In this document: one piece after another, positions 37,424 to 49,807 of the stretch
How positions within the stretch are numbered: position 1 is the first letter of the stretch
Layout of the letters: each line of letters starts with the position of its first letter
NCBI GenBank assembly: GCA_009602735.1
Contig: WELA01005138.1
Coordinates: 18,924-82,923 of the forward strand
Length of the DNA stretch: 64,000 nucleotides
Reading direction: 5' to 3'
Origin: Mesotaenium endlicherianum
Taxonomy: Eukaryota; Streptophyta; Zygnematophyceae; Zygnematales; Mesotaeniaceae
Notes under the pieces: model-generated
What the model saw: only the letters and a program-made list of their open reading frames with translations
Database searches by the model: none
What the model was told of the DNA's origin: nothing
Translations under genes and position numbers: made by a program

Positions 37424-38758
37424 TGTAATGAGTCAGTATATTGGTAGATATATGATTCATTTATATATAACTGATAATTAAATTCAGCCTGCTAAACTGT
37501 AGTCAATATTAAGTCTGCTGGACTTCATATACTTATCACTTTAATGACTCAGCCGAGAGAAGCAGGCTGAAGTCATCTTTGGTTAGCTTGCTGACACATT
37601 CTTTGTCGGCCAGCTGGCTTCCGTACTCGGTAGCAACGAACTGCCTAGATATGCATCTAAGTGTGGTATGCTAAATGAATGGCCAGACATCCTTGGGATA
37701 GATGGCGTTCCGAGATGATGGGAGATGGCTGTGGATTTGGTTAGCCGAGAACCTACCAACGTGGTTAATTCCTGAAAGGAATCGACTTACCAGTAGGCGA
37801 TTAAGAATTAAAAGAAGATTTTCATATCAGCAAGTAATTTTCATGGTGTTTTCGGATTTCCTAGTAATTAGCAAAGGACTCAACAACTCGCATTTCAACA
37901 ATCATAAATCAAATGCAAGTACACGAGCATCGGTCATGCAATCAGTAAGCTCATACATAAGCAAGGCATACATAAGCAAGGCATTTGACTTGTGAGTATT
38001 ACTTACGCTGATTGTGTGGTCTTTTGCTGCTTAATTAGTGAACCAAAAAAGATCATAAAGATTACTTGCTTAATTATAGTTATTTCTATCATGGTTATTC
38101 GCTTATTGGTAAGTAGATCATTTCAGCTTACCAATAACCAATTAGCTATAAAATAAGGATCTTATAATAGCAAGAAATCTTTATGGTGGTTGTTGTTTAA
38201 TCTATTAAGCAGCAAAAGCACAAACAACTAGCGTAAGGTTTTCTCATGAGTCAATCATGCAAGCAATTTAACTCATACATAAGCAAGATTAGTAAGCAGT
38301 TCTTGTAACGGCTTGCAGCCTTGGATTTTCTCTATAGTCCGTACAGAAAATTAACCTCGTTTCTGAATGCCGCAATCGATAGCAAACTTAGCTTATGTAC
38401 ATGTCAACGGCTAGTGCAATGGCACCTCCTACCCGGGACTTAACCTTGTTGGTAGGATCTCGACAAACTAAATCCACAACCATCTCCCATCATCCCAAAT
38501 CGCCATCCGCATAGGCGTCCCCTAGATCTTTATCTAGCATATCACAATAAATGCATAACTAGGCAATTCAGTGGTTCCATCTAAGTCGTTCAGTTGAGGG
38601 TCAAAGAATGTGTCACCAAGCTCACTTAAGATAACTTCAGCGTGCTACTCTCGGCTGAGTCATTTTACTAAGTATTAGCTAAAGTTTTGCAGACTAGACT
38701 TAATCAACTATTATAAATAACCAAATTAATAAATCTAATAATGTACTGACTCATTACA
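37424..38758. mobile_element. 1.3 kb foldback element
   Basis: Starts TGTAATGAGTCAGTA and ends with its complement. The two halves align as inverted repeats nearly to the centre near 38120, where CTTATTGGTAAG faces CTTACCAATAA. Arms are about 650 bases with roughly 75-80% match by eye. There is no clear target duplication or protein. It would form a long hairpin as RNA or single-stranded DNA. It may be a MITE, a foldback transposon or an old inverted duplication. Confidence 0.75.
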
Positions 38759-39189
38759 CTTACACACTTGGTTAACGGAGGTCCAACCAAAGTGCTTAAC
38801 TCCCAGGTAGACAGCGCCATTGTATTATCGTCCAGCACTTCACTCATTTCATTCACATATGCTGAGTTTGCTATCTAGTTCGGCATCAAAAGATAAGAGT
38901 GGCTGTTGTGCAACTGCATTGAGACCAGGGCACATGTGGTGCTTTCTAGCATGTGTGTTATCAACCTGACCTACTTGTCCGTGGTCCTTCAAATGTGAAC
39001 CCGTTCACCTCGTCAATTTGTCAATGCATCCCTGCATGGGGGCCATCAACCTGTATGTCGATCACTAGTAACGGACCTTTGCACGTGAGTTTGAGGCAGT
39101 TTGCCAGAGGATGACCACCTGCTAATCATTCTGCACTGGTACTTCACAGTAGGCTAGAGATTCTCAGTTGTTCATTGAGGGATATACCT
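38759..39189. other. Non-coding stretch, nothing recognised
   Basis: No gene or repeat could be named between the foldback and the repeat A fragment. Confidence 0.4.
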
Positions 39190-39440
39190 TGCTGATCCTG
39201 CTCTTGCTTACCAGCAATTAGACATTCCCAAATTTTGAAAACGTGGAGACTAACACAAAATTCACCATTTCATATGCTTTTTGCATGCTTGTGGTGTTTG
39301 TCCAAATCCTGCATTACAATCTCCTAGCAGGTTCTGTATGTAAGCTTGTATATCTTTCAAACAAGACTTCCTTCATGAGAAACCTTGAATTCTAATCCTT
39401 CTATGATACATAATGTGAAGAGAGGGCAACGATCTTCCGC
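39190..39440 (-). repeat. Diverged fragment of repeat A (element 1 family)
   Basis: Aligns with about 25720-25945, including the shared words CTTGTGGTGTTTG and CCTTCTATGATACA. Older than the other copies in the window. Confidence 0.6.
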
Positions 39441-39442
39441 AA

Positions 39443-39446
<4 letters not shown>

Positions 39447-39490
<44 letters not shown>
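39447..39490. repeat. GA microsatellite
   Basis: (GA)n tract at the left of the solo LTR; the same motif resumes at its right end. Confidence 0.95.
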
Positions 39491-39492
<2 letters not shown>

Positions 39493-39992
39493 TAGGGATT
39501 TAAGTTATAATATATTAGTTTGCATATATTTTAATGCTTTTGAATATATTTGGAGTAGTATTGTAAAGGAGTCAAGTGTGAAGAGATACTCTAGTGACTT
39601 GCTTCATGTCCTTTGGACCTTCTAAGGCATTTTTGAAGTTAGAGGAAGGATCTAGAAGAACTCTATGTGGCAAAAGTCAAATGTGCCATTTTTAGGTCAA
39701 AAGGACATGTGTACATTATTCTAGAAAGAGGTGGCAAGTTCTGGGATGTATTGGGTGCCAACACATCGACATGCACCTTCCTAGAAACTACTTATGTAGC
39801 AAGTATATAAAGAAGAGCTAGAACATAGAAAGGCATTCCAGAATCACTCTTGTACTTGCCAATTCCAAAAATATATTTACTTTCAAAAAGCCATCTCTCT
39901 TTCAAGAAGCTAACACTTGTGTTCAAAGATTCTTGTCTTGAATGGATAAAGTAATATATTTCACTAAGTACTTTATCTATCTGTTTCACTAG
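39491..39992 (-). mobile_element. Solo LTR of the whole-looking chromovirus family
   Basis: About 502 bases matching the LTRs at 43706-44208 and 49808-50310, but in inverted orientation. It sits inside a GA microsatellite, with GAGAG on both sides as a likely target duplication. Confidence 0.85.
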
Positions 39993-40020
39993 AGAGAGAG
40001 AGAGCAAGAGAGAGAGAGAG

Positions 40021-40055
<35 letters not shown>

Positions 40056-40082
40056 CAGAGGGAGTGGGAGAGAGAGAGAGAG
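39993..40082. repeat. GA microsatellite
   Basis: Imperfect (GA)n continuing the tract at 39447-39490 on the other side of the solo LTR. Confidence 0.95.
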
Positions 40083-40568
40083 GGCGCCGATCGCGACAGA
40101 CTGCGACCGGAGGTGTCAACTTGAATTGTGTAAGTATAATTGGCGCGCGATCGTAGTACCTCGAGTTACCTTTTTGTTTGTATCGCTACAATGGTATCAC
40201 AGCGCGAACGTACGCAACCGTGTCCAGGAGACCAGGGTTCAAATCCGACCGAGCACAAAGGACCGTGCTAACGTGGGTGCGTGATTGGTCAATAATACGA
40301 CCGTATGGCGATCTTTGGATCGTACGAAGAATGGGCACTATTCTGAAACAATGTCTCTCGCGTCGCCGCGGCCTGAGTGCTCGGGACGTGCACACTTGTA
40401 GGTTGGAGGAGTGTAACGATCCTCCACGTGGCCAATTGCGACGCGTGCGGGAGGGCGCCGATCGCGATTCGCGATGGGCTGCGCTCGGAGGTGTTGGTCT
40501 GAATCATGTAAGTACAATTGGCGCGCGATCGAAGTACCTCAAGTTATTTTTTTTGTTCGTATCGCTAG
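40083..40568 (+). mobile_element. TRIM-like short LTR element
   Basis: Two direct repeats of about 110 bases (40083-40190 and 40453-40568) share GGCGCCGATCGCGA, AATTGGCGCGCGATCG and GTATCGCTA. TGGTATCACAGC at 40192-40203 directly follows the first repeat and resembles the initiator-Met tRNA primer site TGGTATCAGAGC. GCGGGAGGG before the second repeat could be the polypurine tract. Total about 490 bases and no coding, so a terminal-repeat retrotransposon in miniature. It lies in a GA microsatellite. Confidence 0.75.
40236..40246 (+). promoter_or_regulatory. Pol III B-box-like motif in the TRIM
   Basis: GGTTCAAATCC matches the tRNA B-box consensus GGTTCRANTCC exactly, 32 bases after the primer site. 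No foldable tRNA surrounds it. Confidence 0.45.
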
Positions 40569-40583
40569 AGAGAGAGAGAGAGA

Positions 40584-40650
<67 letters not shown>
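40569..40650. repeat. GA microsatellite
   Basis: (GA)n tract continuing on the right side of the TRIM-like element. Confidence 0.95.
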
Positions 40651-40653
<3 letters not shown>

Positions 40654-43530
40654 AAAATAAAAATCTCGTGTTCATATTGTTGATGTGACCCTTCTATTGG
40701 AATATTAATTGTTAACAATTGAATTTAATATTCATTGTGCACGTATGTGTGTTCAATTCATCATGTTTTGTTTGGATTCCCTTATTGAATTGTGATATTA
40801 GTATTGGCTTTTGTTTGTATTTTAATATTATTGCAGAAGATGATTCACAAAATTCATTTTGTAGTGAAAAAAATTGACGGGCTCAATCAATGAATCACAT
40901 GGACAATCTGTAATTTCTAACTGAGCAATGACTATTGTGTTGTTAGATTCTTTTCTTTAGAGTCGTACACAGTACGATATTCATCATGTGTGCAATTTAG
41001 ACAACACTTGTTGGTACATAAGGATCAGTAATTTGTCGTTGAGTGAAAAATGGCGCGTTGTTTCTTCGTCTCAATTTAGTCATAAGCTTGATGGTGTTAC
41101 CTTTGTGAAGGCCAATATAAGGAAAGGATACATGTAGCTTTCTTTGAGCAGCCTTTTAGTAATTTGGTTCATTAATCTTTGACTTGCATGTCATAAATCA
41201 AAGACCTAGTGCCCATATGCAAGTACTCGTTCATCAATCGAATCTACATTGGAAACTTAATTCATTCTTTTTCATTTAGGCGCATTTCGTTGGCAAACAT
41301 TCTTGACACCAAAAATGGAAAACATGCCGTTCCCTAGCGATTGTTTTTACTGCGTCCCCTTCGAGATGTTTTACCTTCCTTTACTTGGGTAGGAGTTTTA
41401 CTCTTTGCTTTTGATTGTTTTTACTCCGCCTTCTTCTAGATTATTTACCAACCAAAACCCAGGTGGTAATAATAATAAAATTGTTACAAACATTGAACCC
41501 CTACAAATTTTTAAAGTCCTAAACAATCAATAATGTACTTTTGAGCCACTTACAAACGTTGGTAAGAGCTAAATTAACAACCCTACCATACAAGTATATG
41601 CCAAAACCATATGTGGCCTGAGTCCTACTTACAGTCTAGGAGCTAATGACCTGGCTAAACGTGCCTAAACCACCTCTCTTGCCTCTTTTGGCCTGCATAT
41701 ACAAACACATGCAATTCAAGTTGTCGGCTAAAGAACAAAGAGCCAGAGAGTACATACAAAGAGGGAAAGAGACGTCAAGAGAGAGGGAGAGAGGAACATG
41801 GAAAGGAAAAGGAGGGGAGAGAGAGGAGAGAGCGAGGGCAGGCAGGAGAGAAAAGAAAGGGCGACAAGTGGCGCAGCCTTGCTGATGCAACAACGCCGAG
41901 CACCCCCCGACATACGGCAACAGTTGCGAGCACACAAACACAAAGTTAGAGAACAAGAGGGGGGCGGGGGGGGAGAGAAAGAGGGAGAGAGAGGCAAGAA
42001 ATCCACGACAAAAAGTGGACAAGCGGCAGCAGCAGACAACATTCACATACACACTCAAAGACAATGGGAGAGGCCATGGGCGGGGGCAGGGGAGAGAGAG
42101 GGACAGAGAGATGGAGAGGGAGCCCTGACGACTCGACAAGTGGGATACAGGCGCCACGGCAAGCGGCAGCCAACCTAGAGCTCTCAGCAGGGGCGCACTC
42201 ACAGAGCTGCAACCTCCCGGCCCTCCCCTGCCAGAAAGACGCAGCCCCAACAAGTCGCTGCAGGCATGCACCGGCAGAAGGGTTGTTCTGCGGGTGCTTA
42301 TGCCTTCTGTCTGTGGAGCCAAGCGCTACACTCCGGGCCAGGCCGGGCCAAAGTTGGACAGGGGTCTGCTGCCAAGTGTCGCCGCACACACGTACGGCGC
42401 ATCGTCCAGGTTACTGCCGGTTGGATTTTTGAAGGACACGTGTCCTCGCAAAATATCCCCAAGGAGGGAGCTAGGGGGGATAGGGATGTGGAGCAAAGAG
42501 GAGGGAGGGGGAGAGTGGAGACTCGAGATGGAAAGAGGAGGAAGAGAGAGCGCAAGCACACCTCGAGAGGGCCCCTGGCACAGCCAGCCAGCCCACGGGA
42601 GTGGGGGGGCTACAACCTAGCCCGGGCCGAGAGCTACAACCAGCCCAGTCGTGAGTTGCAGCCTAGCATGCCCCATGCCAGCAAAACCCAGGCAGCCCGG
42701 GCTCTCTCTCCTCTCCTCTTCCTCGGCCCTCCCCAGCAAGACAAGCAAGACAATCTTGAAACAGCAGTCCGGCCAACTCCTCAACACATGGCAGCAGTTG
42801 CTCAACACATGGCAGTAGTCACAAGCTCACAAGAAGGGAGAGTCTTTGAGAGGGAGAGGAGAGGGAGAGAAAGGAGGAGGGAGCGGGAGAAAGACGAATT
42901 GCACAAAGAGAGGGGGATGGGAAGGAGAAATGATTGTTGATTATATTGTAGTAGTCTATAAACGCGATAATGGACTAGATCTTTTAGAACACATCGTACA
43001 CATAAGATTTTGAAACAACTTCTGGTCATGACTTTAATCAAAAGAGAGAGATACAAAGAGAAGAAAGAGAGAGGAAGGGAGAAGGAAGGGAGAGGGGGCA
43101 CCTCCAATAACTTTGAAGTCGAAGGTCAGGGGACTTGTTCTCTGGTGCTCCCGTCGCTCACTTTGGGTTATTAGGTCTTCGTCACTCACTTTTGATTACA
43201 TATGCAAAGAAAAGCCGGGACTGCAAGACCCCATCACAAAACTCAATTAGTGTCGCAAGACAAATTAAAAGAGCCTGACGGACAAACATGGTTGCGGCTT
43301 AAGAAATGTCAATGGTTGTTAGGTTTGATCTGGCGGGCTTCATCGAAGTTATTCCATTTGATGGGTTCAAGGTGGACTCGACCAAATGAAAGCAAATGCC
43401 GTCAATGAAGACCGCTTTACCATCACATTTTCTGGCGGAGTTGAGAGCCTCACGGGAGGTGAGTGGGAGAAGGAGGCCTGTTGCCACTATGTGGAGTGGA
43501 TGGAGTTGGTTTAATGTCTTCTTCAAGAGG
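40651..43530. other. Intergenic: AT-rich then GA-rich, no gene recognised
   Basis: 40651-41630 is AT-rich without coding signal. 41640-43100 is purine-rich low complexity (GAGAGG), which opens long Arg/Glu/Gly or Ser/Leu frames on both strands; none resembles a known protein. 43100-43530 shows nothing I can name. Confidence 0.5.
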
Positions 43531-43534
43531 TGGG

Positions 43535-43705
43535 TGTCGTGCCCGTCCTTGTAGAGTTCTCATTGGGTCTTTAGTTGTTCCTTGAGGGTGGAGGGTTACT
43601 TGCAGGCTCTAGTGGTTAGTCGGGTTAGGGCGGTAGGTGAGGATGGTCTAGTCTATGTGCCCTGGTGGTGAGCCCTCGGACCCAGGATCTGCTCACGAGG
43701 TTCTG
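43535..43705 (+). repeat. Repeat A1 of element 2, first part
   Basis: Matches 60999-61169. Begins TGTCGTGCC right after the target duplication TGGG. Interrupted by the chromovirus insertion, whose 5-bp target copy is TTCTG. Confidence 0.85.
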
Positions 43706-44208
43706 TGTAGTGAAACAGATAGATAAAGTACTTAGTAAAACAAACTACTTTATCTATTCAAGACAAGGATCTTTGAACACAAGTGGTAACTTCTTGAAAG
43801 AGAGATGGCTTCTTGAAAGTTAATATATTTCTGGATTTTGGCAAGTACAAGAGTGACTCTGGAATGTCTTTCTATGTTCTAGCTCTTGTTTATATACTTG
43901 CTACGTAAGTAATTTCTAGGAAAGTGTATGTTGATGTGTTGGCACCCAACACATCCCAAAACTTGCCACCTCTTTCTAGAATAATGTACACATGTCCTTT
44001 TGACCTAAAAATGGCACATTTGACTTTTGCCACATGGAGTTCTTCTAGGTCTTTCCTCTAACTTCGAAAATGCCTTGGAAGGTTCAAAGGACATGAACCA
44101 AGTTACTAGAGTACCTATTCACACTTGACTCCACACAATACTACTCCAAATATATTTGAAAACATTAAAATATATGCAAACTAATATATAATAACTCAAA
44201 TCACTACA
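43706..44208 (-). repeat. 3' LTR of the nested chromovirus
   Basis: 503 bases, TGTAGTG...CACTACA. The downstream end of the element when read on the minus strand. Confidence 0.93.
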
Positions 44209-44977
44209 TCACCCCCCCGATAGAAAAAGCGACGTCTCGGCGCGTCAAGTCAGGTCTTACACATGTGGAGCAAACTAGTCAACAGTTTCAAGTCAGATGC
44301 CACACATGTGAAGAGGACTAGTCAAAGGCGCCAAGTCAGGTGCTACACATGTAAGGTAGACTAGGCAAGGTCGTAGGTGGTGTGACCTTATTGGCTAGCC
44401 TACTCCTTAATGATAAAGAAAATTGTACAAGTTGGCCCAGAATCTGCCACGAACTCAAAAATTCATAGCGGCCACAGAACTGCTCCAAATCTGAAAATTC
44501 GAGTGCCAGACGGACCGCGTCGGAGAACTCTACCGGGTCACCAAATTTGAGAGCATTCTCATTTCTGGAGTGTCGTTGAGAGCTGAGAGAGTAGGCACTC
44601 CTCCAAATCTGTGCAGAAACTTCTGAAAATCATAAGTCCTTCTATACTTCTCCAAATTCTGCAAACTGAGTCTCAAACTCGGCGCTGTAAGATGTTCTAC
44701 CAGAGTCATGAGTTTCAGAGCATTCCATGTTCAGGGGAGGGCAAAATATCAGAAGGCATATTATGTCCTAACAATGCCAGCAGCCTGACCCGCTTCTACT
44801 TAGAGCATCATATCTCTCTCACCAGCGCTCCAAATTGAGCAAACTTGGACTCTAAATGACCGGCTACTCATGGACTACAGCCAGGTAAATTTTCAGAATT
44901 TATTATGCAGAGACCTATCACCAGTAGCAGTTTTAGTTTTCTGTCCAGAAATTGCGAGAAGAGAAGAGTGTCTAATG

Positions 44978-47900
44978 TCAATTTTTCCTCTTTCTTGTTC
45001 TTGCAGGCTGCCTCCAAGGGGTCTTCTGCTGCTTCTTGATGGTGGCAGGCTGCCTCCCTGAAGTCTTCGGGCTTCTAGTAGAGAGACTTGGGGCTGGTCC
45101 AAGATGGGGGTTGGCGGCATGGAAGCGCTTCAACTTTCTCTGAACTTTGTCAAGGTAGTGCGCCGCCACCCAACTATTCTCCGAATCTGGATATCCTTTC
45201 CACTTGATCAAGTATTGCTGCTGTCTCCTGAAATTTCTCATAGCCACTATGTCTTCCACTTCGTACTCCAAATGATCATCCACTATTGTTGGGGCTGGTG
45301 GGGTTGTCACACGTCCTGGGAACTTGTTGTCGGGTTGCACATATGGCTTGAAGAGGGAAGCGTGGAATACGGGGTCGATGTGCATAGTCTGGGGAAGTTC
45401 TAGCTTGAAAGCAACGGGGTTGACTTGCTGGATAATCTTGAAGGGTCCCAAATACTTGGGAGAGAACTTGCTGCCGGCAGGCCTGTTGTTCAGGGAAATG
45501 TTCTTGGATGATAGTAACACGTTGTCACCCACTCTGTACGTAATTTCTCTTCTGGATCTGTTCGCCACTCTTGCTTGAGCATCTTGCGCGTGTTGTAGAG
45601 CTTTCTTCGCTGCTGTAAGGGCTGCTTCTAATGTCTCCATAAAATCTGTGGCTGCAGGTACTTCATCATGGCCAGCCGTGAAGCTCAGTGGCGTGGTCGG
45701 ATGGAAGCCATAGTTGAGGAAGAATGGGGACTCTTGGGTAGAGGCCTGCGTAGTGTTGTTGTAGGCAAACTCGAGGGGGGTCAAGTACATGTCCCAGTCT
45801 TGCTCGAGGGTAGACACGTAGGCCTTTAGAGAGGTCTTTAGGGTACGATTCATACGCTCGGTTTGCCCATCTGATTGTGGGTGGTAGGCAGTAGACATAT
45901 CCAGCGATGTACCCAAGTTCTTGAAGAGATTTTTCCAGAAATGGCTTGTGAATCTTGGATCTCTATCTGACACAATTCTTGATGGTAGTCCATGGAGTCG
46001 GAAGATGTTGTCAAAGATGAGTCTTGCAAGTTGTGGTGCTGTAGCCTTAGTCGTCGTGGGAATAAAATGAGCCATCTTGGTAAGTCTGTCCACCGCCGTG
46101 AGTATTGCATTATGGCCTCGAGGTGTCACGGGCAAGTCCACGATAAGGTCCATTGAGATGTCCGTCCATTGTCTTTCGGGGATTGGTAGTGGTTGGAGGA
46201 GTCCTCCCGCCTTTTGCGATGATGGCTTGATTCTTTGGCATGTGTCACAGCTCCTGCAGTACTCCTTGACTTGCTTAGACATGCCTGGCCAACAATAAGT
46301 CCTAGCTAGAACGCCCGTGGTCCTTAGGATTCCAAAGTGTCCTCCAAGAGGGTTGTCGTGTGCTTCTCGTAGAAGCAAGAGCCGGAGGTCTAAGTCATTA
46401 GGAACACATCTCTGGCCCGTATCTTGCCTCACCCAATAATTGCCTTCTTGCTTCTTGCATGGGTCCAAGGCTGCTTCTCCGTTCTTGTAGTAAGGGTCTC
46501 TTTCATAGGCGGCTGAAAATCGAGCTTCCAGATCTGTCTTCAGGGATACCATCACTGCATTTAATTGCAGTCTTGAGAGGGGGTCAGCCGGGTTTGTCTT
46601 GCCGGGCTGGTACTGAATCGTGATGTTGTATTGTTGCAAGTATCCGCTCCATCTTGCTTGTCTCCTTGAGAGATACGGCTGCGTTTGGAGGTGCTTTAAC
46701 GCCTCGTGGTCCGTGGTGACCAGTACTTTGCGTCCTTCAACGTAGCAGCGCCAAACCTTCAAGGCATGTACAATCGCCAATGCCTCTCGCTCCGTGGTTG
46801 TATAATTTTGCTCGGCTGGATTTAGCTTCCTTGACTCGTAGGCGATGGGCTGCAGTCCCTTGCCTTGGTCTTGAAGCAGGATTGCTCCTATTGCATAGGA
46901 AGATGCATCGGTGATGACGTGGAAGGGCCAATCTGGGTTTGGACTTGGGAGTGTGAGCACCGGGGATGTGGTCAATCTTCGCTTTAACTCTTGAAATGCC
47001 TCTTCCTCTTTCTCGGTCCATGTATATAGCCTGTCCTTCTTGAGTAGATCTGTCAGGGGGGCTGCTATGTGCGAGAAGCCTTGGATGAATTTTCTGTACC
47101 AATTGGCAAATCCCAAGAATGACTGGAGTTCTTTCTTGGTCGTGGGGGTTGGCCATTCCTCCACCACCGTGGTCTTCTTGGGGTCCATCTTGATGCCATC
47201 AGCAGTCACGTGGAGACCTAGGAACTCCACTTCTTGTTTGGCAAACTCGCACTTTGACTCCTTCGCAAATAGCTTGTTTTGCTTCAATACTTCAAGGACT
47301 TCTTTCAAGTGTCTCGCATGCTCTTCAAGGGTCTTGCTGTAGATAAGGATGTCATCGATGAATACCACCACAAATCTGTCCAACATGGGCTGAAATATGG
47401 TGTTCATCATAGTCATGAAAGTTGCTGGCGCGTTGGTGAGTCCAAATGGCAGGACCATGAACTCAAAATGTCCATATCTTGTCCTGAATGCCGTCTTCTC
47501 TATGTCCGGTTCTGCGATGCGAATCTGGTGGTAGCCGCTCCGTAAGTCAATCTTCGTGAAGTACTTGGCTCCAACCAGCCGGTCCATGAGCTCATCCATG
47601 CGCGGCAGCGGGTATCGATTCTTGATGGTGATCTTGTTGAGGGCGCGATAGTCCACACACATCCTCAAGGTACCATCTTTCTTCTTGACAAATAGCACCG
47701 GGGCTCCAAATGGCGACTTGCTAGGTCGAATGAAGCCATGCTCCAGTAGCTCCTTGATTTGCTTCTTGACTTCGTCTAGCTCCGTGTATGACATTTTGAA
47801 CGTAGGCCGAGAGATGGGCTTGCTTCCGGGCTCCAACTCTATCTTGTGGTCTACGAATCTTTTGGGGGGTAGGCCCTTGGGCAATTCCGGGGAGAACACT

Positions 47901-48643
47901 TCTTTGTAGTCCTCTAAGACTTCTTGTATCTCCTTGGGAACGGGGCTGCCTTCTTGACTCTCGATGTCTTTCTTGATGTCTTTTGGCGTGATCAAGGCCA
48001 AAAGAAGCTCGTGTCCCTTCCTCACAAGTCTCTTGAGTTGGAGGGCGGACAATAGTATCTCGTGTGCCGGCTTCTGGATGTCTTGGGTCTGGATATTCTG
48101 GATTGCGCGCAAAATACAGATTCTTGAAGTGATGTCATTCTTGATCTTGATAGTACCGGTCCTCCAATCAACTTGGGGGTTGTGCTTGGTCAACCAAGGC
48201 GTCCCTAGGATGACGTCGTACTTGCCCAATTGCATGGGGGAGAACACTACTCTATCCTTGAAGGACTTGATAGAGAGTGCCAAGGGGTACGTCTTCTTGG
48301 AAGGGGTAGTATAGGAGAATCCATCGGGCATCATAATCTCCTCGTCGTGGTCAAGAGTTCGCATAGTAATACCGTGCTTGGTGGCAAAATCTGCAGCAAT
48401 GAAGTTGCCTTGAGCTCCGCTATCCACCAAGATGTGGACCTTCTCTCCTCCAAGGTAACCTCTCAAACTCATTGGGGCTGGAACGTCGTCTTCAACGGGG
48501 GTCTCCACCTCACTTGGCGTGTTGCCTTCTCGTGAAGTGGGTCTTGGGGTGGTAGGCTCCTGGCCTACCGGCGCTGTCCGTTTTTTGACAACTTTTTGGG
48601 GCATGAAAGTGCACGATGGCCCTTTTCCTTGCAATAAAAGCAT
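44978..48643 (-). CDS. Pol of the nested chromovirus
   Basis: 1221-residue frame. Protease [10 protein letters not shown] near residue 75; RT with [33 protein letters not shown] and [11 protein letters not shown]; RNase H with [13 protein letters not shown]; integrase HHCC zinc region ([15 protein letters not shown]...CDTCQRIK) and a DDE core with SDRDPRFTS and [13 protein letters not shown]; and a C-terminal chromodomain ([27 protein letters not shown]). It overlaps gag by about 80 bases in another frame. Confidence 0.93.
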   Translation of the reverse strand: MLLLQGKGPSCTFMPQKVVKKRTAPVGQEPTTPRPTSREGNTPSEVETPVEDDVPAPMSLRGYLGGEKVHILVDSGAQGNFIAADFATKHGITMRTLDHDEEIMMPDGFSYTTPSKKTYPLALSIKSFKDRVVFSPMQLGKYDVILGTPWLTKHNPQVDWRTGTIKIKNDITSRICILRAIQNIQTQDIQKPAHEILLSALQLKRLVRKGHELLLALITPKDIKKDIESQEGSPVPKEIQEVLEDYKEVFSPELPKGLPPKRFVDHKIELEPGSKPISRPTFKMSYTELDEVKKQIKELLEHGFIRPSKSPFGAPVLFVKKKDGTLRMCVDYRALNKITIKNRYPLPRMDELMDRLVGAKYFTKIDLRSGYHQIRIAEPDIEKTAFRTRYGHFEFMVLPFGLTNAPATFMTMMNTIFQPMLDRFVVVFIDDILIYSKTLEEHARHLKEVLEVLKQNKLFAKESKCEFAKQEVEFLGLHVTADGIKMDPKKTTVVEEWPTPTTKKELQSFLGFANWYRKFIQGFSHIAAPLTDLLKKDRLYTWTEKEEEAFQELKRRLTTSPVLTLPSPNPDWPFHVITDASSYAIGAILLQDQGKGLQPIAYESRKLNPAEQNYTTTEREALAIVHALKVWRCYVEGRKVLVTTDHEALKHLQTQPYLSRRQARWSGYLQQYNITIQYQPGKTNPADPLSRLQLNAVMVSLKTDLEARFSAAYERDPYYKNGEAALDPCKKQEGNYWVRQDTGQRCVPNDLDLRLLLLREAHDNPLGGHFGILRTTGVLARTYCWPGMSKQVKEYCRSCDTCQRIKPSSQKAGGLLQPLPIPERQWTDISMDLIVDLPVTPRGHNAILTAVDRLTKMAHFIPTTTKATAPQLARLIFDNIFRLHGLPSRIVSDRDPRFTSHFWKNLFKNLGTSLDMSTAYHPQSDGQTERMNRTLKTSLKAYVSTLEQDWDMYLTPLEFAYNNTTQASTQESPFFLNYGFHPTTPLSFTAGHDEVPAATDFMETLEAALTAAKKALQHAQDAQARVANRSRREITYRVGDNVLLSSKNISLNNRPAGSKFSPKYLGPFKIIQQVNPVAFKLELPQTMHIDPVFHASLFKPYVQPDNKFPGRVTTPPAPTIVDDHLEYEVEDIVAMRNFRRQQQYLIKWKGYPDSENSWVAAHYLDKVQRKLKRFHAANPHLGPAPSLSTRSPKTSGRQPATIKKQQKTPWRQPARTRKRKN

Positions 48644-49770
48644 AGTCCAGCCGTCATGAGAGCTTCTTTTTCAGCCGGGGAGAGTCTTGCTTTCACTCCT
48701 TGCTGGTTTCTTGCATCATAAGTGTCATTGGAGGGTCTTCCACTCTTCCGGGCAGCCGCGGGGTCCCTTTTAATAACTCCGATTTCCATGGGTGTGGGTC
48801 CAGATTCGGATGTGGAAGGGGCTGCGTACACCCGCGTCGTCGGTACCCGTGAAGATGAAGGCACGGAGTGCTTGAAATCCAAGGTATCCACCTTTTGGGC
48901 CACTTCAATGATCTTTGAGAAGTCCGTCAAGTCGCGTAATTCCACTTCCTTTGCCACCTTGGGTTTGAGGCCAAAGATGTAGCGGTCAATCTTCTCCTCG
49001 AGAGACATGTTGGGGATCTCAAGAGTGAGGGCGTGAAATCTGGATGTATACTCTTGAACGGACGTCGTTTGCTTGAGATGGTGGAGCTTTCCTCGGGCAA
49101 TCTTCTCCGCATTGATGGGCATGAATTGCTTCTTGAGGGCCTCACGAAAATCTGCCCATCTTGCATATGATGGTGGGGGCTCTTGGCCGAGCATGGGGTG
49201 CGCCATAGCTTGATATATAGCCGCTTGATAGTTACGCCACCATGATGTTGCTGCTCCTCTAAGTAAGGTAACGGCAAAGGGAACGTAGTCCTCCTCGGGT
49301 ACTTCAAGAAACGCGAGGTACGTCTCCACTTGGTAGAGCCAATAATTTAGGTTGGCACCTTTCCCGGGGTTGAAAGTGTCGGGTTTGCCGGGCTTGATGA
49401 GTTTCCTTGCTCTCGTTGGCTCTTGTGGAGGCGCTTGAGCCGGGGCTGGATTTTGAGCATTGCTCGCAATAGGGGCAACTATGGCAGCCATAGCTTCTCT
49501 TGACGCTTGCACGGTTGCTTCATAGGTGGCCAGGCCCGCTTGGTTGTGGACGGTCATTAGGAAGGTTGCCCACTCATTTGCGGGAACTCCTTGTGGTGGG
49601 GTTAACTTTGCTATAGCGGCTGCCACGGGATGTGACGGTGCTCCTCCTTGTGGTGCTTCTTGTTGTTGCAGATTTTCTTGAGTGGGCTCTCCTATCGGCG
49701 CTCGAGGAGGGTGTCTTGGAGAGGAAGGGCTTCCTTCGAAAGCTTGCTGTTGGTCTTGAGGATCGGCCAT
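48565..49770 (-). CDS. Gag of the nested chromovirus
   Basis: 401 residues. Gln/Pro-rich start, a Ty3-type capsid region ([14 protein letters not shown]...[24 protein letters not shown]) and a CCHC knuckle [14 protein letters not shown] near the C terminus. Ends within the start of Pol. Confidence 0.92.
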   Translation of the reverse strand: MADPQDQQQAFEGSPSSPRHPPRAPIGEPTQENLQQQEAPQGGAPSHPVAAAIAKLTPPQGVPANEWATFLMTVHNQAGLATYEATVQASREAMAAIVAPIASNAQNPAPAQAPPQEPTRARKLIKPGKPDTFNPGKGANLNYWLYQVETYLAFLEVPEEDYVPFAVTLLRGAATSWWRNYQAAIYQAMAHPMLGQEPPPSYARWADFREALKKQFMPINAEKIARGKLHHLKQTTSVQEYTSRFHALTLEIPNMSLEEKIDRYIFGLKPKVAKEVELRDLTDFSKIIEVAQKVDTLDFKHSVPSSSRVPTTRVYAAPSTSESGPTPMEIGVIKRDPAAARKSGRPSNDTYDARNQQGVKARLSPAEKEALMTAGLCFYCKEKGHRALSCPKKLSKNGQRR

Positions 49771-49794
49771 CTTCTTGTGCTACCAAAGTGCCTA

Positions 49795-49806
49795 GCTCCG
49801 ATACCA
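49795..49806 (-). promoter_or_regulatory. Primer binding site of the nested chromovirus
   Basis: TGGTATCGGAGC lies one base inside the 5' LTR on the minus strand. It differs at one base from the common plant primer site complementary to initiator-Met tRNA. Confidence 0.75.
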
Positions 49807-49807
49807 C

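Noticed and set aside
40192-40260. A functional tRNA gene
   Set aside because: Only a B-box-like word is present; no cloverleaf could be drawn around it.
41636-42940. Several open frames of 100-230 codons on both strands
   Set aside because: Purine-rich low complexity opens frames on both strands; composition is repetitive and no domain is visible.
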